From positions 2,480,001 through 2,544,000 of the forward strand of contig NZ_LR590469.1 of assembly GCF_901472495.1 (NCBI RefSeq): a stretch of 64,000 nt of DNA. The letters are read 5' to 3'. Below are positions 54,325 through 63,064 of this stretch, piece by piece. The stretch comes from Yersinia enterocolitica subsp. enterocolitica. GTDB taxonomy: Bacteria; Pseudomonadota; Gammaproteobacteria; Enterobacterales; Enterobacteriaceae. Position 1 is the stretch's first letter. Each line of letters starts with the position of its first letter. The notes below the pieces were generated by a model that had not been told where the DNA came from, did not search any database, and was given only the letters and a program-made list of their open reading frames with translations. The translations under genes were made by a program, and so were the position numbers.

Positions 54325-55430
54325 GGAATGTTCTCTTCTTCGTCATGTAATACCCGCCGAGCCATAGCCAGCTCTTGCTCCATAAAATGACTCATATTCT
54401 CTTTCAATCCGTCAATAAAATGCTCGCGCTCTTCTAATGATGAGAAAATACCTGTCGGCAATATGGAAAAAGCGATAATTAAAATCTGCAAAAAACGCGC
54501 ACGCATATCCGTACTTAATGCACCGAGCTGCCGCGAATAAAATGTGAGTAAGCTGTCGTTAAAATTCTCTTGACCGCGAATGCCGCTGATAAACAATTTG
54601 CTAAGCATGTTCTCACCACTCTGATTAATAAAAGCAAAATCGGTATGAGAAAAACGCTGGCGAAATGTATCGTCCAGTGATTGCATCTCTCTTAATCGGC
54701 TAACACGATTAAACAAAGCACCAAATTCGCTAACATTAATATTCCCCAACGGTAATGCTTGTAAGTCACAAGCCAAAGCCCGCGCCAGGTAACGAATAAT
54801 ATTTTCACGTTCCTGAGCCACCATCTCTTCAGCCCATTGCTCATAGAGATAAATCGCTGGGCCGTCATAGCAAAGAAACTCGCGATACAGCATTCTCAAG
54901 TTGCCAGCCGACTGCTGCATTTTTTGTGCAAAAGCTTTCGCCACCAGCGCGATATTGATCCCCGCCTGAGCACTGCGATCGAGGTCTTCCGCCTCTAGCT
55001 GTTCCCGTAATGCTTCCAGTTGTTCGAGCTGCTTGCGCTTTAATCGGCTGCGGTGAATCAATGCTGCCAGCACCATAAGCAAATCACTGGGATCGGTAAA
55101 ATACTGGAGCAAAAAAGCATGTAGCTGCTGCTGCGTCATCAATTTGCTGTTCAGCGCCCCTTCAACCCGCAGGATTTTTTCATCCGCTTGAGCATCCAGG
55201 ATGCGCTCAGAAAAACGCGTCCACTCTTCCTTGCTGTCTGTTGTCGGCCCGCGACGGCGCACATGACTGGCTGCCAACATGGACATCGAGGCATATTCAC
55301 TACTGTTATCAATGACTCCCTGTCCACGCGCCGCTTCGTCAGCATCATCACTGGCCTGTGCCGCGGAGCTACTTTTGTCACGTTGACCCACTAAAAAGCG
55401 TGAGTTGCCGCCAACAGGACCTATTGCCAC
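54321..55430 (-). CDS. sctW: T3SS gatekeeper (InvE/MxiC/YsaW)
   Basis: A 369-residue cytoplasmic, helix-rich HrpJ/InvE-family protein. The core has 'LMVLAALIHRSRLKRKQLEQLEA' (landmark RSRLKRKQLE) near residue 120 and a second helical repeat domain to the C-terminus. The gatekeeper holds back effectors until translocators are out. It overlaps the secretin stop by ten bases and the sctV start by four, so secretin, gatekeeper and gate are translated together. Confidence 0.9.
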   Translation of the reverse strand: MAIGPVGGNSRFLVGQRDKSSSAAQASDDADEAARGQGVIDNSSEYASMSMLAASHVRRRGPTTDSKEEWTRFSERILDAQADEKILRVEGALNSKLMTQQQLHAFLLQYFTDPSDLLMVLAALIHRSRLKRKQLEQLEALREQLEAEDLDRSAQAGINIALVAKAFAQKMQQSAGNLRMLYREFLCYDGPAIYLYEQWAEEMVAQERENIIRYLARALACDLQALPLGNINVSEFGALFNRVSRLREMQSLDDTFRQRFSHTDFAFINQSGENMLSKLFISGIRGQENFNDSLLTFYSRQLGALSTDMRARFLQILIIAFSILPTGIFSSLEEREHFIDGLKENMSHFMEQELAMARRVLHDEEENIP

Positions 55431-57112
55431 GGCTGGCTCGCATACTTCTTCAGAAACTCAACGGTGCCGTTTAACTTGCCATCATGGCGGGTTAAGCGTT
55501 CAGTTTCAGAGAACTGACGACCATCCCATGCTTCGTTTTCATCCAGTAAACGCGGCTGAATCAAAAAGATACGGATCATTTTCTGCTGGTTGTGCGAACG
55601 GTACTTAAACAGGTTACCCAAAAGCGGAATATCACTTAACAGCGGAATCCGAGTCTCACCCTCTTCAACTTGATCACGGGTATATCCGCCAATCAGCAGG
55701 CTTTTATCGCGACCAATACGTGCCACAGTATTGATGTTGGTGCGGTTAACCTCTGGCAGCCCAGCGATATCGGCAAGTTTGCCCGAGTTATCACGGTTTA
55801 ATCCGCCATCTTCAATATTGACTTCCATTTCAACACTCGATCCCCCTGAGAGGCGCGGCAACACACTGATCATGGTGCCATATGTCACCTGTTGCAGTGA
55901 GGCCACCCGCTCGCCCTCCACTCGGGCATAAAAACTGGTGTTGTTATCAAATAGCGCCGGCACATTCTCCTGCGTCAAGATAACCGGGCGCGAAACGATA
56001 CGGGCATTGCCGGTTTTACTAATCGCGTCGATTTGCGCCAAAAACGTTTTGCTGTCACTTAGCGTACTGCGGTTAAAGGTAACTGAACCGCCAGCAACAC
56101 CGATACCACCCGCTTCCCAACGCACGCCCAGATCGTCCACTTTGCTTTGCGTCACATCGATAATCCACAGTGATAGCTCCACTTGGCTACGGCTGTTATC
56201 CAAGGTATGGACTAACTGGCGAACATAGCGAATCTGTTCTGCGCTGCCTTTTACTACCAGACTGTTGCTGTCGGGATACGCGACCAGAGAAAATGGGCTG
56301 CTCGTTTTAGCGCCAGCAGCCAGCTTAAGCGCGCTGTCACCGCCGTTAACTGATGGTGGAGCCGGAAAACCTGCTTCGATCGTCGGTTCACCCTCTTTCG
56401 GTTGTATCGTCAGTGTGCTTTCCGTCGTGCCATTGTTACCCTGGAACAGAGCATTAAGTGCCGTTAACATCCCAGGAATTGTGATGCTTTGCCCACGTTG
56501 GTTATAGGTACGATCGGTGACTGATGAGTGTTTTAACGGGATAACTGCCACTTCACCGCCGCTGGCCAAGTCTTCCTGCTTAATACGCTCATCAAGATAG
56601 GCGGCTGCCGCACTAATCAACTCCACATAAAGCGGTGGTCCTGAGACAAACAGTAAACGGTTATCGCCTTCGGTACGGACCGGAAAACGCTTATCGTAAA
56701 TTCCGGTTTTCTGAATATAGTTAAGCACTTGCCCACTACCCGCAGCCTGAGTGTGAACAATGACACTACGCATTTCGCTGTTGTCATAAACATAGATGCC
56801 CGCGCCATCGTCGTACCACACCAGCGCCATACGTCGGGATAATGCTTTAAACATCTCATCAGCATTCGCCAAATTAAAGTTCCCAGTGACGCGCTTTTGT
56901 GCCGCCAACTTACTGAGAATAATCGGCTTCTCCAGCCGTTCAGCGACGGCATCAAACAGCTTGCCGACCATGACGTTATTTGCGACAAAGGAGTCATTAA
57001 CGTTTTCCTGCCCGACGGGCAATGCGGTAATCACCTCAGCGTTGACCTGACTCATATGGCCTGCCAACAATAAGAGTGAAAAATAGATCACTCCTCTGTA
57101 TTTAACTTTCAT
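55421..57112 (-). CDS. sctC: T3SS secretin (InvG/MxiD/YsaC)
   Basis: A 563-residue outer-membrane secretin. A signal peptide (MKVKYRGVIYFSLLLLAG) is followed by N-domains (about 40-230) and the C-terminal secretin domain with 'VPALFDNNTSFYARV', 'GRDKSLLIGGYTRDQ' and 'IPLLSDIPLLGNLFKYR', the classical secretin signature. The last ~60 residues are the likely pilotin-binding tail, for which a YscW-like lipoprotein is present at 63555-63989. It overlaps the AraC regulator gene by 11 bases. Confidence 0.96.
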   Translation of the reverse strand: MKVKYRGVIYFSLLLLAGHMSQVNAEVITALPVGQENVNDSFVANNVMVGKLFDAVAERLEKPIILSKLAAQKRVTGNFNLANADEMFKALSRRMALVWYDDGAGIYVYDNSEMRSVIVHTQAAGSGQVLNYIQKTGIYDKRFPVRTEGDNRLLFVSGPPLYVELISAAAAYLDERIKQEDLASGGEVAVIPLKHSSVTDRTYNQRGQSITIPGMLTALNALFQGNNGTTESTLTIQPKEGEPTIEAGFPAPPSVNGGDSALKLAAGAKTSSPFSLVAYPDSNSLVVKGSAEQIRYVRQLVHTLDNSRSQVELSLWIIDVTQSKVDDLGVRWEAGGIGVAGGSVTFNRSTLSDSKTFLAQIDAISKTGNARIVSRPVILTQENVPALFDNNTSFYARVEGERVASLQQVTYGTMISVLPRLSGGSSVEMEVNIEDGGLNRDNSGKLADIAGLPEVNRTNINTVARIGRDKSLLIGGYTRDQVEEGETRIPLLSDIPLLGNLFKYRSHNQQKMIRIFLIQPRLLDENEAWDGRQFSETERLTRHDGKLNGTVEFLKKYASQPWQ

Positions 57113-57887
57113 ATAAAATAGACTCCAAACGTCTTATTTCTGAGGGTGTTAACCCCAACTCTTTTTTGAGATCATTGGTAAAATGCGAGGCCGAGCAATA
57201 TCCAGCATCCAGACCCACATCAAGAATTGAACCTTCACTTTCGATAAGTTGTAATACGGCAGATGCCATACGCACATTCATCATTTTTTTCTTGGCTGTT
57301 GCCTTAAAGCTCTCTCGATATAATTGCCTGAAGTAGGCCGCAGAGACGCCATATCGCTGACTTAAATAATTAATGCTGACATTATCTGTCTGTTCCGAAG
57401 CTGATAATAAGAAGCTCATCATTCCGTAGGCTTCATATTTTCGTAATAGATCGCACCAAGTATTGAATTCCGTTTGGTTACGCAGTATTAAATCAATCAC
57501 GGTATTATTCACTGACATTTTTGTCGCATCATCTGGTGCATCAAGGGAAATAACCTCTGACCACGGCAGCGCCGCAACAGATGATTTCACTTCAGTATCC
57601 AAAAATGATTTACCTAATGCAGCATCAATCGTTGCGAGAGTTTCGATGAAACTGGCTAACGTGATGCTGTGTAAAAACCAGTGAGTTTTATCACCCTCAA
57701 TCTTGCCGGGGTTATGGCAAATAAACAGTGAAGGCTGAGTAATTACGACGCTGTTACCCGAATAAACAGAGCGAAACGTCAACTCCAGCGCCTGATCATC
57801 AGGTACAGCCAACACCAGACTATCCTGCAGGGATAAACAATGAGCCACTGGCGTTACCGGCTTAATGTCATTATTTATTGCTGTCAT
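57102..57887 (-). CDS. AraC-family T3SS activator (InvF/MxiE/YsaE-like)
   Basis: A 261-residue transcription activator. The C-terminal AraC/XylS DNA-binding domain (about 155-258) has two helix-turn-helix units: 'NINYLSQRYGVSAAYFRQLYRE' (landmarks LSQRYGVSAAYF) and 'ILDVGLDAGYCSASHFTNDLKKE' (landmarks GYCSASHFTNDLKK). It is the first gene of the leftward arm. In relatives the activator works only with the SicA/IpgC/SycB chaperone, which is encoded here too, so it should switch on translocator and effector genes when chaperone becomes free. Confidence 0.93.
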   Translation of the reverse strand: MTAINNDIKPVTPVAHCLSLQDSLVLAVPDDQALELTFRSVYSGNSVVITQPSLFICHNPGKIEGDKTHWFLHSITLASFIETLATIDAALGKSFLDTEVKSSVAALPWSEVISLDAPDDATKMSVNNTVIDLILRNQTEFNTWCDLLRKYEAYGMMSFLLSASEQTDNVSINYLSQRYGVSAAYFRQLYRESFKATAKKKMMNVRMASAVLQLIESEGSILDVGLDAGYCSASHFTNDLKKELGLTPSEIRRLESILYES

Positions 57888-58082
57888 CGTTCTTCGTCTC
57901 CAGCTCGTTATTTGAGTTGCAACACAATGAACGATGATGTCGATTTATTAAACGGAATCACTCGGAATAGCCATGACTCCCACTGGGAATCCGCCCGGTA
58001 TGAAATAGTCAGGTCAATTCCGCTGACAAAAAATTCGTACTCGGCTTTACTTGTCGCCAATTTGGTTCAACGAGAAAATATT
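57888..58082. promoter_or_regulatory. Divergent T3SS promoter region
   Basis: 195 bases separate the start codons of the two arms. Promoters for both must lie here. The region is open in the sctD frame back to 57840 and has an ATG at 57927, so an N-terminally extended SctD cannot be ruled out by stop codons. Confidence 0.6.
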
Positions 58083-59291
58083 ATGAGGGACACAGACAAC
58101 CGCGTCTTGATAATGAGGATTGCCAGTGGGCCTCTAAGCGGTAATGAATTAATGCTCAAAGCGGGTAGCCATCGAATCGTGATTGGTCCTGAGCAAAGCT
58201 ATTCAACAGAAACAGATAACGACGGCTTCACCACCTATTATTTGCCGGGTGAACAGGGTAATTACCAACTCACCATTGTCTGTGACGATGACGCAATTTC
58301 AGCGCCTGAAGCTGAGAATATTGATAAGTGGTATCTCACCCTGAGCGGTGATTGCCCTGATATTAAGCAGCCGGTGATATTTCAGGAAGTGATGCTGGCC
58401 GAGCACTTTCCGGTGGTGATTAAAATGCTGAACACCCCGTGGAATAGTGAGGAGAGTTTGCCTCTTAACGTGCAAACGACCGGAGTGGAAAGTGCCGCCA
58501 GTGATGTCGGCGCCCCCTTACCTACCGGGCGTAAAATTAACTCAATTTATGTCGCCGGAATTATGCTCGCCGCGCTCACTGCTGTTATTGGTTGGAAGCT
58601 GGTTAACTACAACAGTGAAGCACGCCAGGTCAAAACGCTGGAAACCCTACTTCAGGGCAGCAGCTCACCATTGACCGTCACCACGAGTGGAAATGGTCAG
58701 AGCCTGGTGCTGGTAAGAACACAGCGTGATTTGGACTGGAGCACCCAGCGTTTACTGCGGGAACATTATCAACAGCCGGTGACATTGAAAAAAATCGCCG
58801 CGTTGGAAGAAGAGATAGAAACTGAGCTGGACAAGCAATTACCGGGTCTGTTGAAAGTAGATTTAACACTCCCTTGTCAGCCAGTGATTCGCTGGTTAAA
58901 AGGCAACTATCCAGCGCCAGATAATAAAATAATTAAACAGACACTGACAGATTTTCTCGGTTGCCCGATAAAAAGTCGGTTAGAGAGTTACAACGCAACC
59001 GAATTGATACACAAGGCAGAACAAGGTCTGACTGAAAGTAATGTGCCCTGGCGGGTGGATAATAAAAACGGGACTGCTGTTTTTATTATTAATGCCAGCC
59101 TGAACGATAAACAGGCGCTGTCGGTAATTGATTTCTCCAAAAATTTCACCAGGCGATATGGAGCTAGTCATATTCAGTTCTCTATATCTCTGAGCACAAA
59201 TCATTTGGTAGGCAAGTCGCTGGTCAATAATCCAAACGGCTATGTTCTGCTGGATAACAACCACTGGTACTTTAATCCAGTGTCATTTTAA
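58083..59291 (+). CDS. sctD: T3SS inner-membrane ring protein (PrgH/MxiG-like)
   Basis: A 402-residue bitopic protein (PrgH is 392). N-terminal FHA-like cytoplasmic domain about 1-145, membrane segment near 155-175 ('VAGIMLAALTAVIGWKLV'), then periplasmic ring-building domains. The C-terminus 'GYVLLDNNHWYFNPVSF' parallels PrgH '...GHWYFPSPL'. It forms the outer of the two inner rings. The ATG at 58083 is selected for family length; ribosome-binding sequence is weak. First gene of the rightward arm. Confidence 0.9.
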   Translation: MRDTDNRVLIMRIASGPLSGNELMLKAGSHRIVIGPEQSYSTETDNDGFTTYYLPGEQGNYQLTIVCDDDAISAPEAENIDKWYLTLSGDCPDIKQPVIFQEVMLAEHFPVVIKMLNTPWNSEESLPLNVQTTGVESAASDVGAPLPTGRKINSIYVAGIMLAALTAVIGWKLVNYNSEARQVKTLETLLQGSSSPLTVTTSGNGQSLVLVRTQRDLDWSTQRLLREHYQQPVTLKKIAALEEEIETELDKQLPGLLKVDLTLPCQPVIRWLKGNYPAPDNKIIKQTLTDFLGCPIKSRLESYNATELIHKAEQGLTESNVPWRVDNKNGTAVFIINASLNDKQALSVIDFSKNFTRRYGASHIQFSISLSTNHLVGKSLVNNPNGYVLLDNNHWYFNPVSF

Positions 59292-59321
59292 AACTAATAT
59301 TAATTAATGAGGATATAAATT

Positions 59322-59630
59322 ATGGCTTTAGATGGACTTGATGCAACAGGTAAATGGAACCCCTCCGCACTTGAAATGCCTGATACTACTTCAAAGGGTC
59401 ACAACATGGGGATGATATACCGTGCCCTGGGAGCATTAAACACAAGTGTTGGAGAGCATGGAAATAAATTGGCCGAAGAGCTTAAGAAAAAAGATATAGA
59501 AATAGATAACCCAGTTAAACTGGCGGAAATTTCTATCTTAAGTTCAAACTTTAACTTTGCGCGCCAATTACAAAGCAATCTTATGAAGACTTTTCGCGAT
59601 ACCACCGGCGTTTGTATTCGAAACGCATAA
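59322..59630 (+). CDS. sctF: T3SS needle protein (PrgI/MxiH/YsaG-like)
   Basis: A 102-residue needle subunit, some 20 residues longer than PrgI (80), with the extra part at the N-terminus. The C-terminal half 'EISILSSNFNFARQLQSNLMKTFRDT' (landmarks FNFARQLQSNLMKTF) corresponds to PrgI 'YNLYRNAQSNTVKVFKD'. GAGGATATAAATT precedes the ATG. A strong hairpin follows, which should give this gene more mRNA than those after it; many needle copies per machine are needed. Confidence 0.9.
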   Translation: MALDGLDATGKWNPSALEMPDTTSKGHNMGMIYRALGALNTSVGEHGNKLAEELKKKDIEIDNPVKLAEISILSSNFNFARQLQSNLMKTFRDTTGVCIRNA

Positions 59631-59640
59631 TATTATTGCT

Positions 59641-59677
59641 GCGTAATATCACTGTGCGGTGATATTACGCCTTTATT
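59641..59677 (+). terminator. Attenuating hairpin between needle and inner-rod genes
   Basis: A perfect 12-base stem (59641-59652 GCGTAATATCAC with 59659-59670 GTGATATTACGC, loop TGTGCG) followed by CTTTATT. It can act as a partial terminator or 3'-end protector within the rightward operon. Confidence 0.75.
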
Positions 59678-59688
59678 AAGGATAGTTT

Positions 59689-59991
59689 ATGTCAATATTA
59701 ACCAATATCTCCCCGAGCATTCCGTCTTTCGCAGAACAAAATCTCCCTGAGATGGTGCCGGGTAGTGCTATAGGCAGTGAGTTTCAAAAAAAGGGGGCAA
59801 ATATTACCGTTGCTGCTGAACGGGAAAAAGCCGCTCTGATTAACGGGGCCGACACTATAGATGTGTCTAACCCCTCGGAGTTATTACAATTTCAAAGTCG
59901 TGTGAATAATTATAATCATGCGATCAATTTCATCGCCACGCTAACCCATAAGGGTGCCTCCGCGATTGACTCTGTATTAAAAGCCCCGTAA
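59689..59991 (+). CDS. sctI: T3SS inner-rod protein (PrgJ/MxiI-like)
   Basis: A 100-residue protein, same length as PrgJ (101). The C-terminus 'VNNYNHAINFIATLTHKGASAIDSVLKAP' (landmarks FIATLTHKG, AIDSVL) parallels PrgJ 'ISDYNLYVSMVSTLTRKGVGAVETLL'. It links the export gate with the needle base. AAGGATAGTTT precedes the ATG. The sctJ gene starts four bases after the stop. Confidence 0.92.
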   Translation: MSILTNISPSIPSFAEQNLPEMVPGSAIGSEFQKKGANITVAAEREKAALINGADTIDVSNPSELLQFQSRVNNYNHAINFIATLTHKGASAIDSVLKAP

Positions 59992-59994
59992 CCC

Positions 59995-60738
59995 ATGAAT
60001 AAACTGACGAAATTTTTGGTGATAAGTGCTATTTGGCTGCTGTCTGGTTGTGATAACCAAGTGCTGCTCACTGAACTTAGCCAACGCCAGAGCAATGAAG
60101 TGCTGGCGGTCCTACAGGAAAATGGCGTGGAAGGAACGCGCAGGGAAAATGGCAAGCTAGGTAATTCCATTAAGGTGGCACGCAGTGATTTTGTGACCGC
60201 AGTGGATTTGTTACGCCTGTACAACCTGCCCTCTAAAGAGTCAGTGGAAATTATCCAGGCATTCCCAGGGGATTCACTGGTGGCATCACCACAGGCAGAA
60301 CGTTCACGCTTGCTTTCCTTAATTGAGCAACGGTTAGAACAATCGCTGCTGACCATTCCCGGCGTGGTAAACGCCAGAGTGCACGTCAGTTATCCCTTAA
60401 ACAGCAATAGCCGGGTCAAAGAACCGCAGCAGGTTTCAAGTCTGGTGACTTATGCTGGCAATGAAGATCCTAAGCTGATGATGAGCAAAATTAAGTTATT
60501 TCTCACCAACAGCTTTGCTGAAGCCAGCTTTGACAATGTTTCGGTGGTAGTGGTTGAGCGCCCGCCATTGCAGCGACAGATCAAAAGTGAGCCACAGTTC
60601 CCAGTACCACCGGTGCTATTGATCGGTATTGCTGCGGCCCTGATGACCGCTGCCGGTGCCATTTTGTTACTTTGGCGTCGCAAGCAACAAAACAGCAAAA
60701 AAGAAGCCCCTTCGGACAGTACGGAGCAAAAATTATGA
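59995..60738 (+). CDS. sctJ: T3SS inner-ring lipoprotein (PrgK/MxiJ/YsaJ-like)
   Basis: A 247-residue YscJ/FliF-family lipoprotein. The lipobox 'LLSGC' gives Cys19. Ring-building domains follow with 'LSQRQSNEVLAVLQENGV', 'IEQRLEQSLLTIPGVVNARVHV' (landmarks SLLTIPGVVNARVHV) and a C-terminal membrane anchor at about 205-225 with a basic tail. It forms the inner ring with SctD. It overlaps the orgA-like start by four bases (ATGA). Confidence 0.95.
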   Translation: MNKLTKFLVISAIWLLSGCDNQVLLTELSQRQSNEVLAVLQENGVEGTRRENGKLGNSIKVARSDFVTAVDLLRLYNLPSKESVEIIQAFPGDSLVASPQAERSRLLSLIEQRLEQSLLTIPGVVNARVHVSYPLNSNSRVKEPQQVSSLVTYAGNEDPKLMMSKIKLFLTNSFAEASFDNVSVVVVERPPLQRQIKSEPQFPVPPVLLIGIAAALMTAAGAILLLWRRKQQNSKKEAPSDSTEQKL

Positions 60739-61283
60739 CAGCCAATCCCGGTCGGTTTAGTTTCGCTTGTCAGCATGAAATCTTGCTGGCACCGGGTGGC
60801 TACTTTCACGCAGAGCACAGCTGCATTGATTACCCCGCCCTACCTCAGGTATTACAAGAAGCTCATAATCAGCGCTTGTTGAGACAGTATCAACTGCCTG
60901 CACCTGATAGCAATACGCTGCTGTTGCCCGATTTCATTGCTGAGCATTGGGCACAATTGCCCAAGGTTGCCTGGGCGCTAGGGGTGCTGTTACACCCGGC
61001 GCCGCTCCCGTGGTGGGTGGAAACATCCCAATATGCGCAACTGCATCAACGCGGAAGCGACAATTTCCGCCAACTACAGCAGACGCCATCATCACCACAA
61101 ACGCTGCTGGCGGCAGGTGCGGCACAACTATTGGCGGGTTTGCAGCCATTTGGCAAGGTGTATACCGCACGAGCCAGCTATATGTTCAGTTCCGTCACCC
61201 GACAGTTAATGGAGACGCCGATGAAAAATGCTCTACCCTGGAATGTGATAGAAGGAGCTTGCCGTTATGTCGCAGCAATCTGA
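60735..61283 (+). CDS. sctK: T3SS sorting-platform adaptor (OrgA/MxiK-like)
   Basis: A 182-residue cytoplasmic protein in the orgA position; 'GYFHAEHSCIDYPALPQVLQ' and 'LPKVAWALGVLLHP' fit the OrgA/MxiK family. OrgA joins the SpaO pods to the PrgH cytoplasmic domain. The start overlaps the sctJ stop (ATGA) and the end overlaps sctL by 17 bases, typical of a coupled trio. Confidence 0.88.
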   Translation: MTANPGRFSFACQHEILLAPGGYFHAEHSCIDYPALPQVLQEAHNQRLLRQYQLPAPDSNTLLLPDFIAEHWAQLPKVAWALGVLLHPAPLPWWVETSQYAQLHQRGSDNFRQLQQTPSSPQTLLAAGAAQLLAGLQPFGKVYTARASYMFSSVTRQLMETPMKNALPWNVIEGACRYVAAI

Positions 61284-61962
61284 GCCGGATATCCGGCAAA
61301 CCGCACTAGAAAAAGTTTTGATTAAACATCAAGTCATGAAAGCGAGCCGCTATGAAAAAACGCTAACAGCACAGGCCAAAAAACAGGCCTCTGAGCACTG
61401 TCAGCAGGCTCAACAAGAAGCAGAGGAAATACAACGTATTGCTTACCAGCAAGGGTATCAGGATGGGCTGCAAAAACTGTTAGCCGATCTCTTACTCGGG
61501 CTGGAATCAAGCCAGCGCCAATATCAACAGACACTGGCCAGTAGTGAGGCCCGCTTGCAAACACTGTTAGAGGAGATGTTTAGTGATCCACGGATGTATG
61601 AAATCGTCAGTGACCACTTTATCCGGCAGCATTCTGAATCCCTACAGATCCAGATACACTTGCCCCCCTCATTACTGAAAAAACTAAAACCTACGCTGGC
61701 GGAAATGCAGCATATTACCGTACTCGGTGGTGCGGAAGAGAGTATTGCGTTGGAGGTGAATAATGAAATTCTTCATTTTTCCCCAGAAAGCGCGGCGCAA
61801 CGCACGTTGCCACATATTTTATCCCTGCCGGCACGCTGCACTATTTTGCAGTCCAGAAAGGCCTTATACAGCAAACTATCCGAACAATTCGGTCACTCAG
61901 GAGAACGACATGACAATTACGACGATTCACTCCACGTTGAAAATGGCAGCAGCGATCAGTGA
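61267..61962 (+). CDS. sctL: T3SS ATPase regulator (OrgB/MxiN-like)
   Basis: A 231-residue FliH/YscL-type protein: an N-terminal basic helix, a coiled coil (about 35-105, with 'KKQASEHCQQAQQEAEEIQ') and a C-terminal globular domain. 'AYQQGYQDGLQKLLADLLLG' (landmark YQQGYQDGLQKLL) is the FliH-like segment. It forms the spokes between ATPase and pods. Its 3' end overlaps the OrgC-like gene by 53 bases, a long overlap. Confidence 0.88.
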   Translation: MSQQSEPDIRQTALEKVLIKHQVMKASRYEKTLTAQAKKQASEHCQQAQQEAEEIQRIAYQQGYQDGLQKLLADLLLGLESSQRQYQQTLASSEARLQTLLEEMFSDPRMYEIVSDHFIRQHSESLQIQIHLPPSLLKKLKPTLAEMQHITVLGGAEESIALEVNNEILHFSPESAAQRTLPHILSLPARCTILQSRKALYSKLSEQFGHSGERHDNYDDSLHVENGSSDQ

Positions 61963-62401
61963 TGCTAAACCGGTTCCTGCTGCTAACAATATTCATCAGC
62001 GGGTTGCGCAAGCATGGCAAGACAATCCGGTGGTGAAAGTCGCCGTAACAGAGAAAAAGGAACCTACGGATGCACCACAACTTTCAGCCATCGAGCAATC
62101 AGACATTGACGACTTTGTTGGCAATCTGCGCATGATACAAGACAAGAAAGATCTCTTCGTGCTGCTCAAAAAGAAACTAAACAGTTTGCCTACAGCAGAA
62201 CGCAAACAATTTATTGCCCAGCTGGTAACAACGCTCAAGGCATCCGAGCTGTCGGAAGATAAAGCTTTACTGAAAGAAAAATTCAATCCGGCTTATTCAA
62301 TGTATTTAGCAGCCAATATGATTATTGGCCAACTGAATCAACAATCTTTAGATAAAATGGGTAAAGTTCCTACTGAAGATGATGGTGATGAGTATTATTA
62401 A
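61910..62401 (+). CDS. OrgC-like T3SS protein
   Basis: A 163-residue, mostly helical and hydrophilic protein in the orgC position. AGGAGAACGAC before the ATG at 61910 is a strong ribosome-binding site. OrgC of Salmonella (about 150 residues) is secreted and promotes needle polymerisation; this protein shows no clear motif that proves homology, so the name is positional. The Tyr/Asp/Glu-rich end 'EDDGDEYY' is unusual. Confidence 0.65.
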   Translation: MTITTIHSTLKMAAAISDAKPVPAANNIHQRVAQAWQDNPVVKVAVTEKKEPTDAPQLSAIEQSDIDDFVGNLRMIQDKKDLFVLLKKKLNSLPTAERKQFIAQLVTTLKASELSEDKALLKEKFNPAYSMYLAANMIIGQLNQQSLDKMGKVPTEDDGDEYY

Positions 62402-62413
62402 ATTTAACTCCCT

Positions 62414-62890
62414 ATGAAAACTATTATTTATTATTTATCCATTATACTGTTTCTCAGCCCGGTGATAGCTCAGGCATCTTGTTTATCAAGTGCGGCTATT
62501 CGCTGGGATGTGCCAGAAATTATTCTCGAAGCGATTATTATTAATGAATCTGGCGGAAAGCCGGATGCGCGTAATATTAACAAAAACGGTAGCCATGATT
62601 ATGGCCTGATGCAGATTAATACCATTAATATTGATCCGCTAAAATCCCAAGGGATCATCAAGAATAAACAGGCGCTGATGCAGCCTTGCACCAACATTGA
62701 AGCTGGGGCCTATTTGCTGAGCCAGAAGTTTAAAAAACATGGCTATAGCTGGCGCGCAGTGGGTGCGTATCATTCAGAAACTGCCCACTATAGAGACAAG
62801 TACGCCAGCAAAATTATGAAAATCGTCAATTCCGGGCCTGATTTTGCCCAAAGGAACGCGTCGCTGTTAAGATCCACTCCCACATATTAA
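62414..62890 (+). CDS. T3SS lytic transglycosylase (IagB/IpgF-like)
   Basis: A 158-residue exported enzyme with a signal peptide (cleavage after 'AQAS' near 22) and an SLT domain. The catalytic Glu45 is in 'LEAIIINESGGKPDARNIN', followed by 'HDYGLMQINTIN' and 'GAYLLSQKF..HGYSW'. IagB-type enzymes open peptidoglycan so the injectisome can cross it. It lies 12 bases after the OrgC-like gene; disulfide-forming cysteines are at 23 and about 97. Confidence 0.92.
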   Translation: MKTIIYYLSIILFLSPVIAQASCLSSAAIRWDVPEIILEAIIINESGGKPDARNINKNGSHDYGLMQINTINIDPLKSQGIIKNKQALMQPCTNIEAGAYLLSQKFKKHGYSWRAVGAYHSETAHYRDKYASKIMKIVNSGPDFAQRNASLLRSTPTY

Positions 62891-63064
62891 TATTTAACGC
62901 CCAAAAGAAGAGTAATCCTCAAGCACACAGAGATCACTCTCCAAACGCATGGAGAGTATTCTTTAATATACCCATATCAGCCTTTCTACCGTTGAGAACC
63001 TTTTAAGGAGAAGGTATAAAACACGCCTTGAACTTAGTTAATCTTTTACGAAGGCGAAAATACC

